From positions 1 to 64,000 of the forward strand of contig JAEYGI010000063.1 of the NCBI GenBank assembly GCA_023402395.1: a stretch of DNA of 64,000 bases, written 5' to 3'. The notes under the pieces were generated by a model. It saw only the letters and a program-made list of their open reading frames with translations, did not search any database and had not been told where the DNA came from. The first letter of the stretch is position 1, and each line of letters begins with the position of its first letter. The translations under genes were made by a program, and so were the position numbers. The DNA is from Bacillota bacterium. Lineage in GTDB: Bacteria; Bacillota; UBA4882; UBA8346. This document shows, piece after piece, positions 1 through 5,761 of this stretch.

Positions 1-138
1 TTCGATGCCGAAGGGCCGGCGATCGATGCCGAAGGTCCGGCGATCGATGCCGAAGGTCCGGCGATCGATGCCGAAGGTCCGGCGATCGATGCCGAAGGTC
101 CGGCGATCGATGCCGAAGGTCCGGCGATCGATGCCGAA
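1..138 (+). repeat. 21-bp tandem repeat (minisatellite) inside a coding region
   Basis: The unit ATCGATGCCGAAGGTCCGGCG occurs five times identically between 22 and 126. A diverged copy precedes it at 1-21 and a partial copy follows at 127-138. The array continues to the window edge, so the true copy number is unknown. Sequence identity between copies is essentially complete, which implies recent expansion or ongoing slippage and recombination. The unit length is a multiple of three, so copy-number change would not shift the reading frame. Confidence 0.9.
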
Positions 139-210
139 GAATGGGGAACAGTTCCCATAGTTACGGCATTGAATGCCGCAATATTGGCGTTTAATCGAGC
201 GAGGTATTAA
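1..210 (+). CDS. 3' end of an unidentified protein with a C-terminal heptapeptide repeat (partial)
   Basis: Frame 1 is open from the window edge to a TAA at 208-210. The first 141 bases encode FDAEGPA once, then five identical IDAEGPA heptapeptides and a truncated IDAE. After these comes a non-repetitive tail that begins EEWGTVPIVTALNAAI and ends in RARY. The repeat is acidic and alanine/proline-rich, so it is probably a flexible or surface-exposed linker. The non-repetitive tail does not match any family I can name. The start lies outside the window, so domain content and function cannot be judged. The opposite strand is also open across the repeat, because 21 bp preserves frame. I prefer the plus strand because it runs into a unique tail and a clean stop. 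Confidence 0.55.
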   Translation, partial: FDAEGPAIDAEGPAIDAEGPAIDAEGPAIDAEGPAIDAEGPAIDAEEWGTVPIVTALNAAILAFNRARY

Positions 211-290
211 GTTTTAGCTTATGGGTATTGGTTAAAATGGATAGCGGCCGGAGGAAAAAGGGGAAACCGTGTAGAAAATTTAATAATAAA

Positions 291-374
291 TAAGCTGAAA
301 TAAATTTATGAATAAGCTTTCCCCTCCTTAAAGCATGGCTGGGAAAGAGCGACGTCAGTATTTATTTCAACTTA
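291..374. repeat. Nested hairpin element E1
   Basis: The outer arms are 291-305 and 360-374, complementary over 15 bp with one mismatch. An inner stem (CTTTCCC with GGGAAAG) encloses a loop carrying CTTAAAGC. The outer stem shares the TGAAATAAAT core with element E4 at 1437-1516. It lies in the AT-rich 211-468 gap upstream of the adenylyltransferase gene. Apart from E1 and E2 nothing else is recognisable in that gap. Confidence 0.65.
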
Positions 375-391
375 TGAATCAAGGGAAATAG

Positions 392-430
392 GTCGCAATT
401 GATCCGGGGGTTCAAAAAACTTATTGCGAC
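392..430 (+). repeat. Small hairpin element E2 (GTCGCAAT type)
   Basis: The arms GTCGCAAT (392-399) and ATTGCGAC (423-430) enclose a 23-nt loop and are followed by ATATATA. The reverse complement of 1525-1568 is a clear homologue: same arms, a similar loop and the same AACTTATTGCGACATATATA right end. E2 and its partner E5 therefore lie in inverted orientation on either side of the adenylyltransferase gene. Confidence 0.75.
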
Positions 431-468
431 ATATATAAACTGATTCGATACGGGAGAGAGTTGACCTG

Positions 469-1326
469 ATGCGGACCGAAAGGGAAATGACGGAGTTGAT
501 TCTAAATGCGGCGCGGCAGGACGAACGGATTCGCGCGGTCATTATGAATGGTTCGCGGGTCAATCCTAATGCGCCCCGGGATATTTTTCAGGATTTCGAC
601 ATCGTCTATCTGGTAACGGATGTTACCCCGTTTGTGAATGATTCCCAATGGATTGAGCGGTTCGGTGAACGGATGATCATGCAGATCCCGGATGATCCGC
701 CCGGAAAGGACCAGGGCAGCCACACCTATCTGATGCAGTTCATGGACGGCAACCGGATCGATCTGACGCTTTTCCCGGTGGCACACATCGCCGGACTTGC
801 GCGTGACAGTCTAAGCGCGCCGTTATTGGACAAGGACGGGCTATTGAAACCGTTTCCGGCTCCGAGCGATATCGACTACCTGCCCAAGCCGCCCAGCTCG
901 AAACAGTTCTTGGATTGCTGCAATGAGTTTTGGTGGGTTTGTCCTTATATCGCCAAGGGCCTGTGGCGGAAGGAGCCGACCTATGTCAAACATCATGAAT
1001 TCATCGTCAGGGAGCAATTGCTGAAGATGTTGACATGGCATGCGGGGGTACGGACGGGGTTTTTGAAAAGCCCCGGCAAACTCGGCAAGTATCTTCAACA
1101 ATATCTGGAACCCGAAAGTTGGCAAATGCTCGAGAAAACCTATTCCGACGCTGATTTTGAAAACATTTGGACGGCGTTGTTCGCCATGACCGGGTTGTTC
1201 CGACGGACAGCGCTATCCGTAGCCGAACATTTCGGTTTTGCCTATCCTAACGCCGATGACGAACGGGTTACCGCCCATTTGCATCACGTGAAGGCATTAC
1301 CGGAAGACGCGGCGGAGATGTATTGA
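469..1326 (+). CDS. Aminoglycoside 6-adenylyltransferase-like protein (ANT(6)/AadK family)
   Basis: This 285-aa protein matches the streptomycin 6-adenylyltransferase family in length and N-terminal motifs. The nucleotidyltransferase signature is visible as GSR at about residues 28-30 followed by DFDIVY at about 42-47; its acidic residues would bind the metal-ATP complex. Family members transfer AMP from ATP to the 6-hydroxyl of streptomycin in the cytoplasm. The ATG at 469 has a purine-rich ribosome site (GGGAGAGAG) about 9 nt upstream. The gene stands alone between two clusters of small hairpin elements, two of which (E2 and E5) are inverted copies of each other, a context that suggests acquisition. 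Family assignment is secure; actual drug resistance is inference, since many chromosomal homologues have untested substrates. Confidence 0.88.
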   Translation: MRTEREMTELILNAARQDERIRAVIMNGSRVNPNAPRDIFQDFDIVYLVTDVTPFVNDSQWIERFGERMIMQIPDDPPGKDQGSHTYLMQFMDGNRIDLTLFPVAHIAGLARDSLSAPLLDKDGLLKPFPAPSDIDYLPKPPSSKQFLDCCNEFWWVCPYIAKGLWRKEPTYVKHHEFIVREQLLKMLTWHAGVRTGFLKSPGKLGKYLQQYLEPESWQMLEKTYSDADFENIWTALFAMTGLFRRTALSVAEHFGFAYPNADDERVTAHLHHVKALPEDAAEMY

Positions 1327-1342
1327 AGACGATCGGATCTAT

Positions 1343-1424
1343 ATAAGTTGAATTAAATCTTCAGTATGCATCATGTCCCTAAAGCCTTCCATGATGAGAA
1401 ATTAAGGAATTTAATTCAACTTAT
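1343..1424. repeat. Nested hairpin element E3 (82 bp, perfect 16-bp outer stem)
   Basis: The arms at 1343-1358 and 1409-1424 are exactly complementary over 16 bp. Inside, CATCATG pairs with CATGATG around an apical loop with CCCTAAAGCC. A closely related copy lies at 57402-57483, sharing the block GTATGCATCATGTCCCTAAA, the AATTAAGG segment and both outer arms. The element begins 16 bp after the stop of the adenylyltransferase gene. It has no poly-T tail, so it is unlikely to be an ordinary terminator. Confidence 0.85.
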
Positions 1425-1436
1425 TACTGCTGTAAT

Positions 1437-1516
1437 AGGATGAAATAAATTCCGATTTGATTTATTTGCATTCGGCTTTAGGAATGCAAATTCAGTTAAG
1501 AGATTTATTTCATCCT
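1437..1516. repeat. Nested hairpin element E4 (80 bp)
   Basis: The outer arms 1437-1450 and 1503-1516 (AGGATGAAATAAAT and its complement) pair perfectly over 14 bp. An inner 9-bp stem (TTTGCATTC at 1465-1473 with GAATGCAAA at 1482-1490) encloses GGCTTTAG. That loop is the reverse complement of the CTAAAGCC loop of E3, so E4 appears to be the same type of element in opposite orientation. Confidence 0.8.
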
Positions 1517-1524
1517 GTCTATAT

Positions 1525-1568
1525 ATGTCGCAATAAGTTATTTTAAAGACCCAGATAAATTGCGACAT
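1525..1568 (-). repeat. Small hairpin element E5 (inverted copy of E2)
   Basis: The arms ATGTCGCAAT (1525-1534) and ATTGCGACAT (1559-1568) are perfectly complementary. The reverse complement matches E2 at 392-430 in arms, loop layout and the flanking ATATATA. Together with E2 it brackets the adenylyltransferase gene as an inverted pair about 1.1 kb apart. Confidence 0.78.
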
Positions 1569-1581
1569 GTTTCTTTGATTC

Positions 1582-1668
1582 ATAAGATGAAAAAAGTTTA
1601 ATCGTTTACCCATTCACAGCCGGCTTTTGGGAGGTGAATGCTTATCCCTAAAACTTTTTTCATCTTAT
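1582..1668. repeat. Nested hairpin element E6 (87 bp, perfect 18-bp outer stem)
   Basis: The arms 1582-1599 and 1651-1668 pair perfectly over 18 bp (ATAAGATGAAAAAAGTTT and its complement). The loop contains an inner stem CATTCAC/GTGAATG around a GGCTTTTGG core, resembling the apical motif of E3 and E4 in reverse orientation. Elements E3 to E6 fill most of the 517-bp gap between the adenylyltransferase and PAS genes. The remainder of that gap, 1669-1843, holds the PAS-gene promoter. Confidence 0.8.
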
Positions 1669-1774
1669 ATAGGCTTCGGATTCCTTGAATAATTGACGAG
1701 GCGAAAGTCCCGGCCGCTAACAAATTGCTTTGCATGGGACGGAAATGGGAAGGTCATGATATAAAAATACGATT

Positions 1775-1803
1775 TTGACGTACACCATCCTAAATGATAT
1801 AAA
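1775..1803 (+). promoter_or_regulatory. SigmaA-like promoter of the PAS gene
   Basis: TTGACG at 1775-1780 and TATAAA at 1798-1803 are separated by 17 bp, close to the vegetative consensus. Transcription would begin near 1810, about 35 nt before the start codon at 1844. No operator is evident. Confidence 0.6.
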
Positions 1804-1843
1804 GATAAATTCGAAACGATAATTCAATCAAGGAGGAATCCAG

Positions 1844-2254
1844 ATGCTGGAACAGATGAATGAAGCGATGGTCAAGGCGATGTTTGAGACATTGCCGGTG
1901 GAGATCACCGTCATTGACGCCAATGACGAAGTGGTGGGATGGAATCAGCACGAAACCCGGATCTTCAAACGGCCGATGACCTCGATGGGGATGAATTTCC
2001 GGCAGTGCCATCCGGAGCAGAGTCTGGCCAAGGTGGAGGCGATCGTCAATGAGATGAAGGCTGGAACCAGAGATCGGGTCCGTTTCTGGATCGATCTGCC
2101 GTTGGAGCCGGACGGCAAGCGCCATAAGGTTTTGATCGAATTTTTCGCGCTCCGGGACGAACGCGGCAATTACCTCGGCTGCATGGAATGTACCCAGGAT
2201 GTGGAGGAGATCCGCCACCTCGAAGGAGAACAGCGATTAATGGATATAAAATGA
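1844..2254 (+). CDS. Single-domain PAS sensor protein
   Basis: The 136-aa protein consists almost entirely of one PAS fold. The core runs from about residue 12 (ETLPVEITVIDANDEVVGWN) to about 125 (GNYLGCMECTQDVEEIRHL). This resembles the C-terminal PAS part of DUF438-type proteins. No kinase, cyclase or HTH output domain is present, so it would have to work as a stand-alone ligand or redox binder or through a partner protein. The start is supported by AAGGAGG about 8 nt upstream of ATG 1844. It is monocistronic, with its own promoter and a terminator shared with the convergent ATPase gene. The ligand cannot be read from the sequence. Confidence 0.72.
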   Translation: MLEQMNEAMVKAMFETLPVEITVIDANDEVVGWNQHETRIFKRPMTSMGMNFRQCHPEQSLAKVEAIVNEMKAGTRDRVRFWIDLPLEPDGKRHKVLIEFFALRDERGNYLGCMECTQDVEEIRHLEGEQRLMDIK

Positions 2255-2285
2255 AAGAAGCGACGGTCAATCCGTCGCTTCTTTC
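2253..2285. terminator. Bidirectional intrinsic terminator between the PAS and ATPase genes
   Basis: A perfect 14-bp stem (2253-2266 with 2272-2285) with a TCAAT loop has an A-rich left flank and T-rich right flank. The stop codons of the two convergent genes lie within the structure, so one hairpin ends both transcripts. Confidence 0.8.
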
Positions 2286-3496
2286 AACGGTGCCTTCATT
2301 ATCAATTCGCCCTGAAGATCATCGACGAACTGCCGGGCGGTCCGGCCGGACCGCCCGTTCTGGAACCTTTCCCAGAGCAAGGCTTTGGCCTCCAGCATTG
2401 GGACCGGGATCTCCAGGCCGCGTTGCCGGGCCAGGCCGCGGACGATGGACAGGTATTCTTCCTGGTCGGGCGCGAGGAAGGTGATGGAAATGCCGAAACG
2501 GTCGGCCAGGGACAGTTTCTCCTGCATCGCGTCGTTGAAATGGACATCCTCGTCCCGCTCGGCCATGGTCTCCCGGATCAGGTGGCGGCGGTTCGAGGTG
2601 GCATAGATCAGCAGGTTGCGGGGCCGGCTGGAGAGGCTTCCTTCCAGCACGGCCTTGAGGTGCTTGTACTGGGATTCTCCGACTTCAAAGGAGAGATCGT
2701 CCACATAAATGATAAAATGCAACCCCCGGTCGCTTAACCGGCCGATCAGATCGGGAAAATCGGTCAAATCGGTTTTATTGACCTCGATCAGACGGAGCCC
2801 GTTCTCGCGGAATTGATTGGCCACCGCTTTGACGAGCGAGGATTTGCCGGTGCCGCGGTCGCCATAAAGCAGTACATTATTGGCGGGAAGCCCGTTTAAG
2901 AGCTTTCGAGTGTTTTTGATCAGCGTTTCCTTTTGCGACTCGTAACCGATCAGATCGGAAACCGCCACTGGATCGGGGTTGGTCACCGGTTTAATCCGCT
3001 TCGCCTGAGAGTCCCAGACAAAAAAGGCGTGTCTCCCGAAGATGCCCACACCATGGCGCTGATAATGGGCGGCAAGCCAATGGTAAGCTTCTTCGGCGCG
3101 GCCGGAGGAGAGGAGTTCCGTCGCGGCGTCGATTTCCCCGGAAGCACAGGGCGCCGAAACTTCGATCCCAAACTCGGGCCGGCAGTGGAACAATTCGGCG
3201 ATTACGGACAGATCGCGCCGTACCGCCGCGACGATATTCGAGGGGAGGCTGGCGGCGTCCCGGTGTTCCGCGGCCAGTGAAAAATAATTTTCGTTATTGA
3301 GGACTGCGTCCCGCAGCAGCGAAGCCCAAGGGTTGCCGGACTCCGGATACCGCTCCAGCAAGGAACCGAACCAACCGGTCAGGTTCGCCGCGGCGTCCGC
3401 TTCAAACAAGGGCCGGATGGCGGGATCCCCCGATAATGAACGATAAATCAGCAACTGACGGAACAAATTCCGGATTTGGTCAAGTTGAAAGGCCAT
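2267..3496 (-). CDS. DUF815-family AAA-type ATPase
   Basis: The 409-aa protein has an alpha-helical N-terminal region of about 180 residues followed by an ATPase core. The Walker A motif GDRGTGKSS lies at about 212-220 and the Walker B motif FIIYVDDLSF at about 261-270. Sensor-like ATSNRRHL and the C-terminal RTARQFVDDL fit the DUF815 family (PF05673). The biological role of this family is not firmly established; a predicted ATP-dependent remodeller is as far as the sequence goes. Translation starts at ATG 3496 behind GGTGA. It follows the LOG-family gene on the same strand after 132 bp, which carry a small GC-rich hairpin and one copy of the TATCACAACG motif. Confidence 0.85.
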   Translation of the reverse strand: MAFQLDQIRNLFRQLLIYRSLSGDPAIRPLFEADAAANLTGWFGSLLERYPESGNPWASLLRDAVLNNENYFSLAAEHRDAASLPSNIVAAVRRDLSVIAELFHCRPEFGIEVSAPCASGEIDAATELLSSGRAEEAYHWLAAHYQRHGVGIFGRHAFFVWDSQAKRIKPVTNPDPVAVSDLIGYESQKETLIKNTRKLLNGLPANNVLLYGDRGTGKSSLVKAVANQFRENGLRLIEVNKTDLTDFPDLIGRLSDRGLHFIIYVDDLSFEVGESQYKHLKAVLEGSLSSRPRNLLIYATSNRRHLIRETMAERDEDVHFNDAMQEKLSLADRFGISITFLAPDQEEYLSIVRGLARQRGLEIPVPMLEAKALLWERFQNGRSGRTARQFVDDLQGELIMKAPLKEATD

Positions 3497-3614
3497 TAAT
3501 TATCACCCGGAGGGTATGTTCGCTGTCTAAAGCGGGAATCCCTCCCGCTCCGCATTATTTTACATAAACTTCAGAAGCCCGGTGAAAAAGCCTCCCGGTC
3601 GCATTGGAACGAGG

Positions 3615-3632
3615 TTATCACAACGGGTTTAG
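3615..3632 (+). repeat. TATCACAACG intergenic motif, copy 1
   Basis: The sequence TTATCACAACGGGTTTAG sits at the 3' end of the LOG-family gene and reads on the opposite strand to it. It matches the motif at 35314-35331 in 15 of 18 positions. The shared 10-mer TATCACAACG also occurs at 29550-29559. Confidence 0.45.
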
Positions 3633-4360
3633 CAAGGCCGGTTCAAATAACCGTGCTCCCGGCTGTTGTCAATGATAATCCGGGCCGCTTCCCGGGGGTC
3701 GTCGACCACTTGAAACAGATCCAGATCGCCGGGATCAATACTTTTCTCCGCCACCAGCCTGTCACGCATCCAGTTCACCAGCCCGCCCCAATATCCCGAG
3801 TCATAGAGGATGATCGGAAAATGGTTGATCTTATCGGTCTGAACCAAGGTCAAGGCTTCGAATAATTCGTCGAGGGTACCAAAGCCACCGGGGATGATTA
3901 CGAACGCGATTGAATATTTGATGAACATCAGCTTTCGGACGAAAAAATAGCGAAACTTCAGGGCAATGGTCTGATAGGGGTTGGGAATCGGCTCGCGGGG
4001 CAGTTGAATACCGCAGCCGACCGAAGTGCCGTGAACCCGGTGGGCGCCGAGGTTGGCCGCTTCCATGATTCCGGGTCCACCGCCGGAAATCACCGCCAAC
4101 CCGGCATTGGCGAGGATCTCGGCGATTGAGACCGCCGCTTGATAAAACCGATGGGCCGCGTCGAACCGGGCCGATCCGAAGATAGTGACCGCCGGGCCGA
4201 TCTTTGACAACGCGTCAAACCCTTCGACCATCTCCCCCTGGATCCTTAGGATTCGCCAAGGATCTTCCTGCGTGAAGTCGCCCTTGGGCGGACAGGGAGT
4301 CTGGAGCAGTTCCTGGTCTTCATTGTCATACCAGCCTTTGGGCTGCTGCAATTGGATCAT
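3629..4360 (-). CDS. LOG family protein (TIGR00730 type Rossmann fold)
   Basis: Proteins of this family hydrolyse nucleoside 5'-monophosphates to the base and ribose 5-phosphate (cytokinin-activating or pyrimidine/purine nucleotide 5'-monophosphate nucleosidase). The two signature motifs are present: SGGGPGIME at about residues 92-100 and PGGFGTLDE at about 157-165. I start it at ATG 4360, giving 243 aa, because GGAGGGA lies 7 nt upstream. An upstream in-frame ATG at 4438 has no ribosome site and would overlap the divergent SASP gene. The substrate in this organism is not deducible. Confidence 0.86.
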   Translation of the reverse strand: MIQLQQPKGWYDNEDQELLQTPCPPKGDFTQEDPWRILRIQGEMVEGFDALSKIGPAVTIFGSARFDAAHRFYQAAVSIAEILANAGLAVISGGGPGIMEAANLGAHRVHGTSVGCGIQLPREPIPNPYQTIALKFRYFFVRKLMFIKYSIAFVIIPGGFGTLDELFEALTLVQTDKINHFPIILYDSGYWGGLVNWMRDRLVAEKSIDPGDLDLFQVVDDPREAARIIIDNSREHGYLNRPC

Positions 4361-4461
4361 AACTTCATCCCTCCGGCGGTTATTGTTTCCGATACGTAGC
4401 CGGTTAAACCGCATAAAACGGACGGAATTTGCGCACATTGAACCGGGATGGAGGTGATACC

Positions 4462-4683
4462 GTGCCGAATGACAAACAGAAGAGGACTCCCGACGCCGGG
4501 ACCAAGGACGGCAAGGAGCAACTGAAGTGGGAGACCGCCCGGGAATTGGGGCTTGACGACGATCTAGCCGCCGGCGGCGACGAACTGACGGTCCGGGAAG
4601 CCGGCAAGATCGGCGGCAATATGGTCAAAAAGCTGGTCGAAAAAGGCGAAGAGGCTATCGCCGACCAAGACGGGACCGAATAA
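4462..4683 (+). CDS. Small acid-soluble spore protein, alpha/beta type
   Basis: The 73-aa product carries the alpha/beta SASP signatures: KWETARELGL at about residues 22-31 and EAGKIGGNMVKKLVEKGE at about 46-63. These proteins coat DNA in the dormant spore, protect it from UV and heat, and are cleaved by the GPR protease at germination. I chose the GTG at 4462 because GGAGGTGA lies 5-6 nt upstream; the ATG at 4429 lacks such a site. The N-terminal 18 residues are lysine-rich and less typical. It is monocistronic, ending in a strong terminator, which fits forespore-specific expression. It is direct evidence that the organism sporulates. Confidence 0.88.
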   Translation: MPNDKQKRTPDAGTKDGKEQLKWETARELGLDDDLAAGGDELTVREAGKIGGNMVKKLVEKGEEAIADQDGTE

Positions 4684-4711
4684 ATGGAGCGGATGCTCCA
4701 TTTATTTTTTT
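4682..4711 (+). terminator. Terminator of the SASP gene
   Basis: A 9-bp stem AAATGGAGC/GCTCCATTT with a GGAT loop is followed by a run of T. It starts inside the SASP stop codon. Confidence 0.85.
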
Positions 4712-4795
4712 ACCCCGGCAGGTTTCCCGGCGGGCGAGTCAAATAAGTTTAATAATGATTACACGGTCCCGGTCTATATTTATCGGAGGTTGAAG

Positions 4796-5716
4796 ATGAT
4801 CCTTCAAAACTTTTCGAAACGATTCCACCATCCCCAGCCGGATGAGCCTTTTTGGGAAGCGTCGGTGCTGGAGGCTTTAACCGGGGATGATCATGACCGG
4901 CTCCAGTTGGCTCATGCTCTGGCTGACTCCGAGTATCATCATCCCGAATGCGAGAAGGCCGGAACCCGGCCTGAACAGCGTAGCTTCTGTTTTTCGAACG
5001 GCCGGATCACTGATCGGTCCTTCCTGTTGATTCATGGCTGGACCGCCTGTCCCTACGAGATGCGGGAGTTGGGCGAAGCACTTCATCAAAAAGGGTATAA
5101 TGTGGTTGGGACGCGTCTGGCGGGTCACGGCACCATGGTAGCTGACTTTGAACGTTCCGGACGGAATGACTGGATGGCATCGGCCCAAAAGGGTCTGGGC
5201 ACAGCCGCCCTGCTCGGCCGGGAAGTCGTGGTGATCGGGGAAAGCATGGGAGGCGCTTTGGCGGCGCTGCTTGCCAAGGATTATCCCCGGCTGGTGCAGC
5301 GATTGATTTTGTGCGCTCCTTGTTTTGAGATCGCCAACCCCTTGGCGCGGTTCACTCGATCCCGGCTGGTTCGTTTCTTTCTGCCCCGGCATGATTTCGG
5401 CCCTCAGCCGGAATGGATGCGCGGCTATTGGTATCAAGCGATTCCCACCATCGGAGTGGCGGAATTGGTCCGGGTGGCGGATCTAGCCCGCCGGGTCGGA
5501 CCGCTGATTCAGGCGCCGACCTTGATCCTGCAGGCCGATAACGACGCCATGGTTAATCCTGCCGGAGCCCGGCGTTTTTTGGACTCAATGACCGGGTTGG
5601 CGGCCGTTCAAAAACACCTGATCCTTTTCCCCGGGGGGCACCATAATCTGACCGTGGCTTTGAATCCCAGAAAGACGGAAGTTTTTGATTGGATCTTTAA
5701 TTTTTGCGACCAATAA
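4796..5716 (+). CDS. Alpha/beta hydrolase (carboxylesterase / monoacylglycerol-lipase type)
   Basis: The 306-aa enzyme has the family landmarks: oxyanion HGW at about 80-82, nucleophile elbow GESMGG with Ser at about 150, an Asp in LQADNDAMVNP and a His in the C-terminal GGHHN. It most likely hydrolyses carboxylic esters or short lipids in the cytoplasm; there is no signal peptide. The ATG at 4796 is preferred because GGAGG ends 6 nt upstream, whereas the in-frame TTG at 4790 overlaps that site. The first 70 residues, before the hydrolase core, are not recognisable. It is flanked by terminators on both sides and so is transcribed alone. Confidence 0.85.
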   Translation: MILQNFSKRFHHPQPDEPFWEASVLEALTGDDHDRLQLAHALADSEYHHPECEKAGTRPEQRSFCFSNGRITDRSFLLIHGWTACPYEMRELGEALHQKGYNVVGTRLAGHGTMVADFERSGRNDWMASAQKGLGTAALLGREVVVIGESMGGALAALLAKDYPRLVQRLILCAPCFEIANPLARFTRSRLVRFFLPRHDFGPQPEWMRGYWYQAIPTIGVAELVRVADLARRVGPLIQAPTLILQADNDAMVNPAGARRFLDSMTGLAAVQKHLILFPGGHHNLTVALNPRKTEVFDWIFNFCDQ

Positions 5717-5745
5717 AAAAAGAACCCGGATTGGGTTCTTTTTTT
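5715..5745. terminator. Bidirectional terminator between the hydrolase and secretin genes
   Basis: A 13-bp stem (5715-5727 with 5733-5745) with a GGATT loop has A and T runs on its two flanks. It serves the hydrolase on the plus strand and the convergent secretin gene on the minus strand. Confidence 0.85.
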
Positions 5746-5761
5746 ACGGGATGCATTGGAT

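Noticed and set aside
469..1326. Composite transposon carrying the ANT(6) gene
   Set aside because: No transposase, no long terminal inverted repeats and no target duplication were seen; only small hairpin elements flank the gene, so a classical transposon cannot be claimed.
291..1668. CRISPR array interpretation of the hairpin cluster
   Set aside because: The elements are hairpins with differing stem sequences and irregular spacing, with no constant direct repeat and no cas genes in the window.
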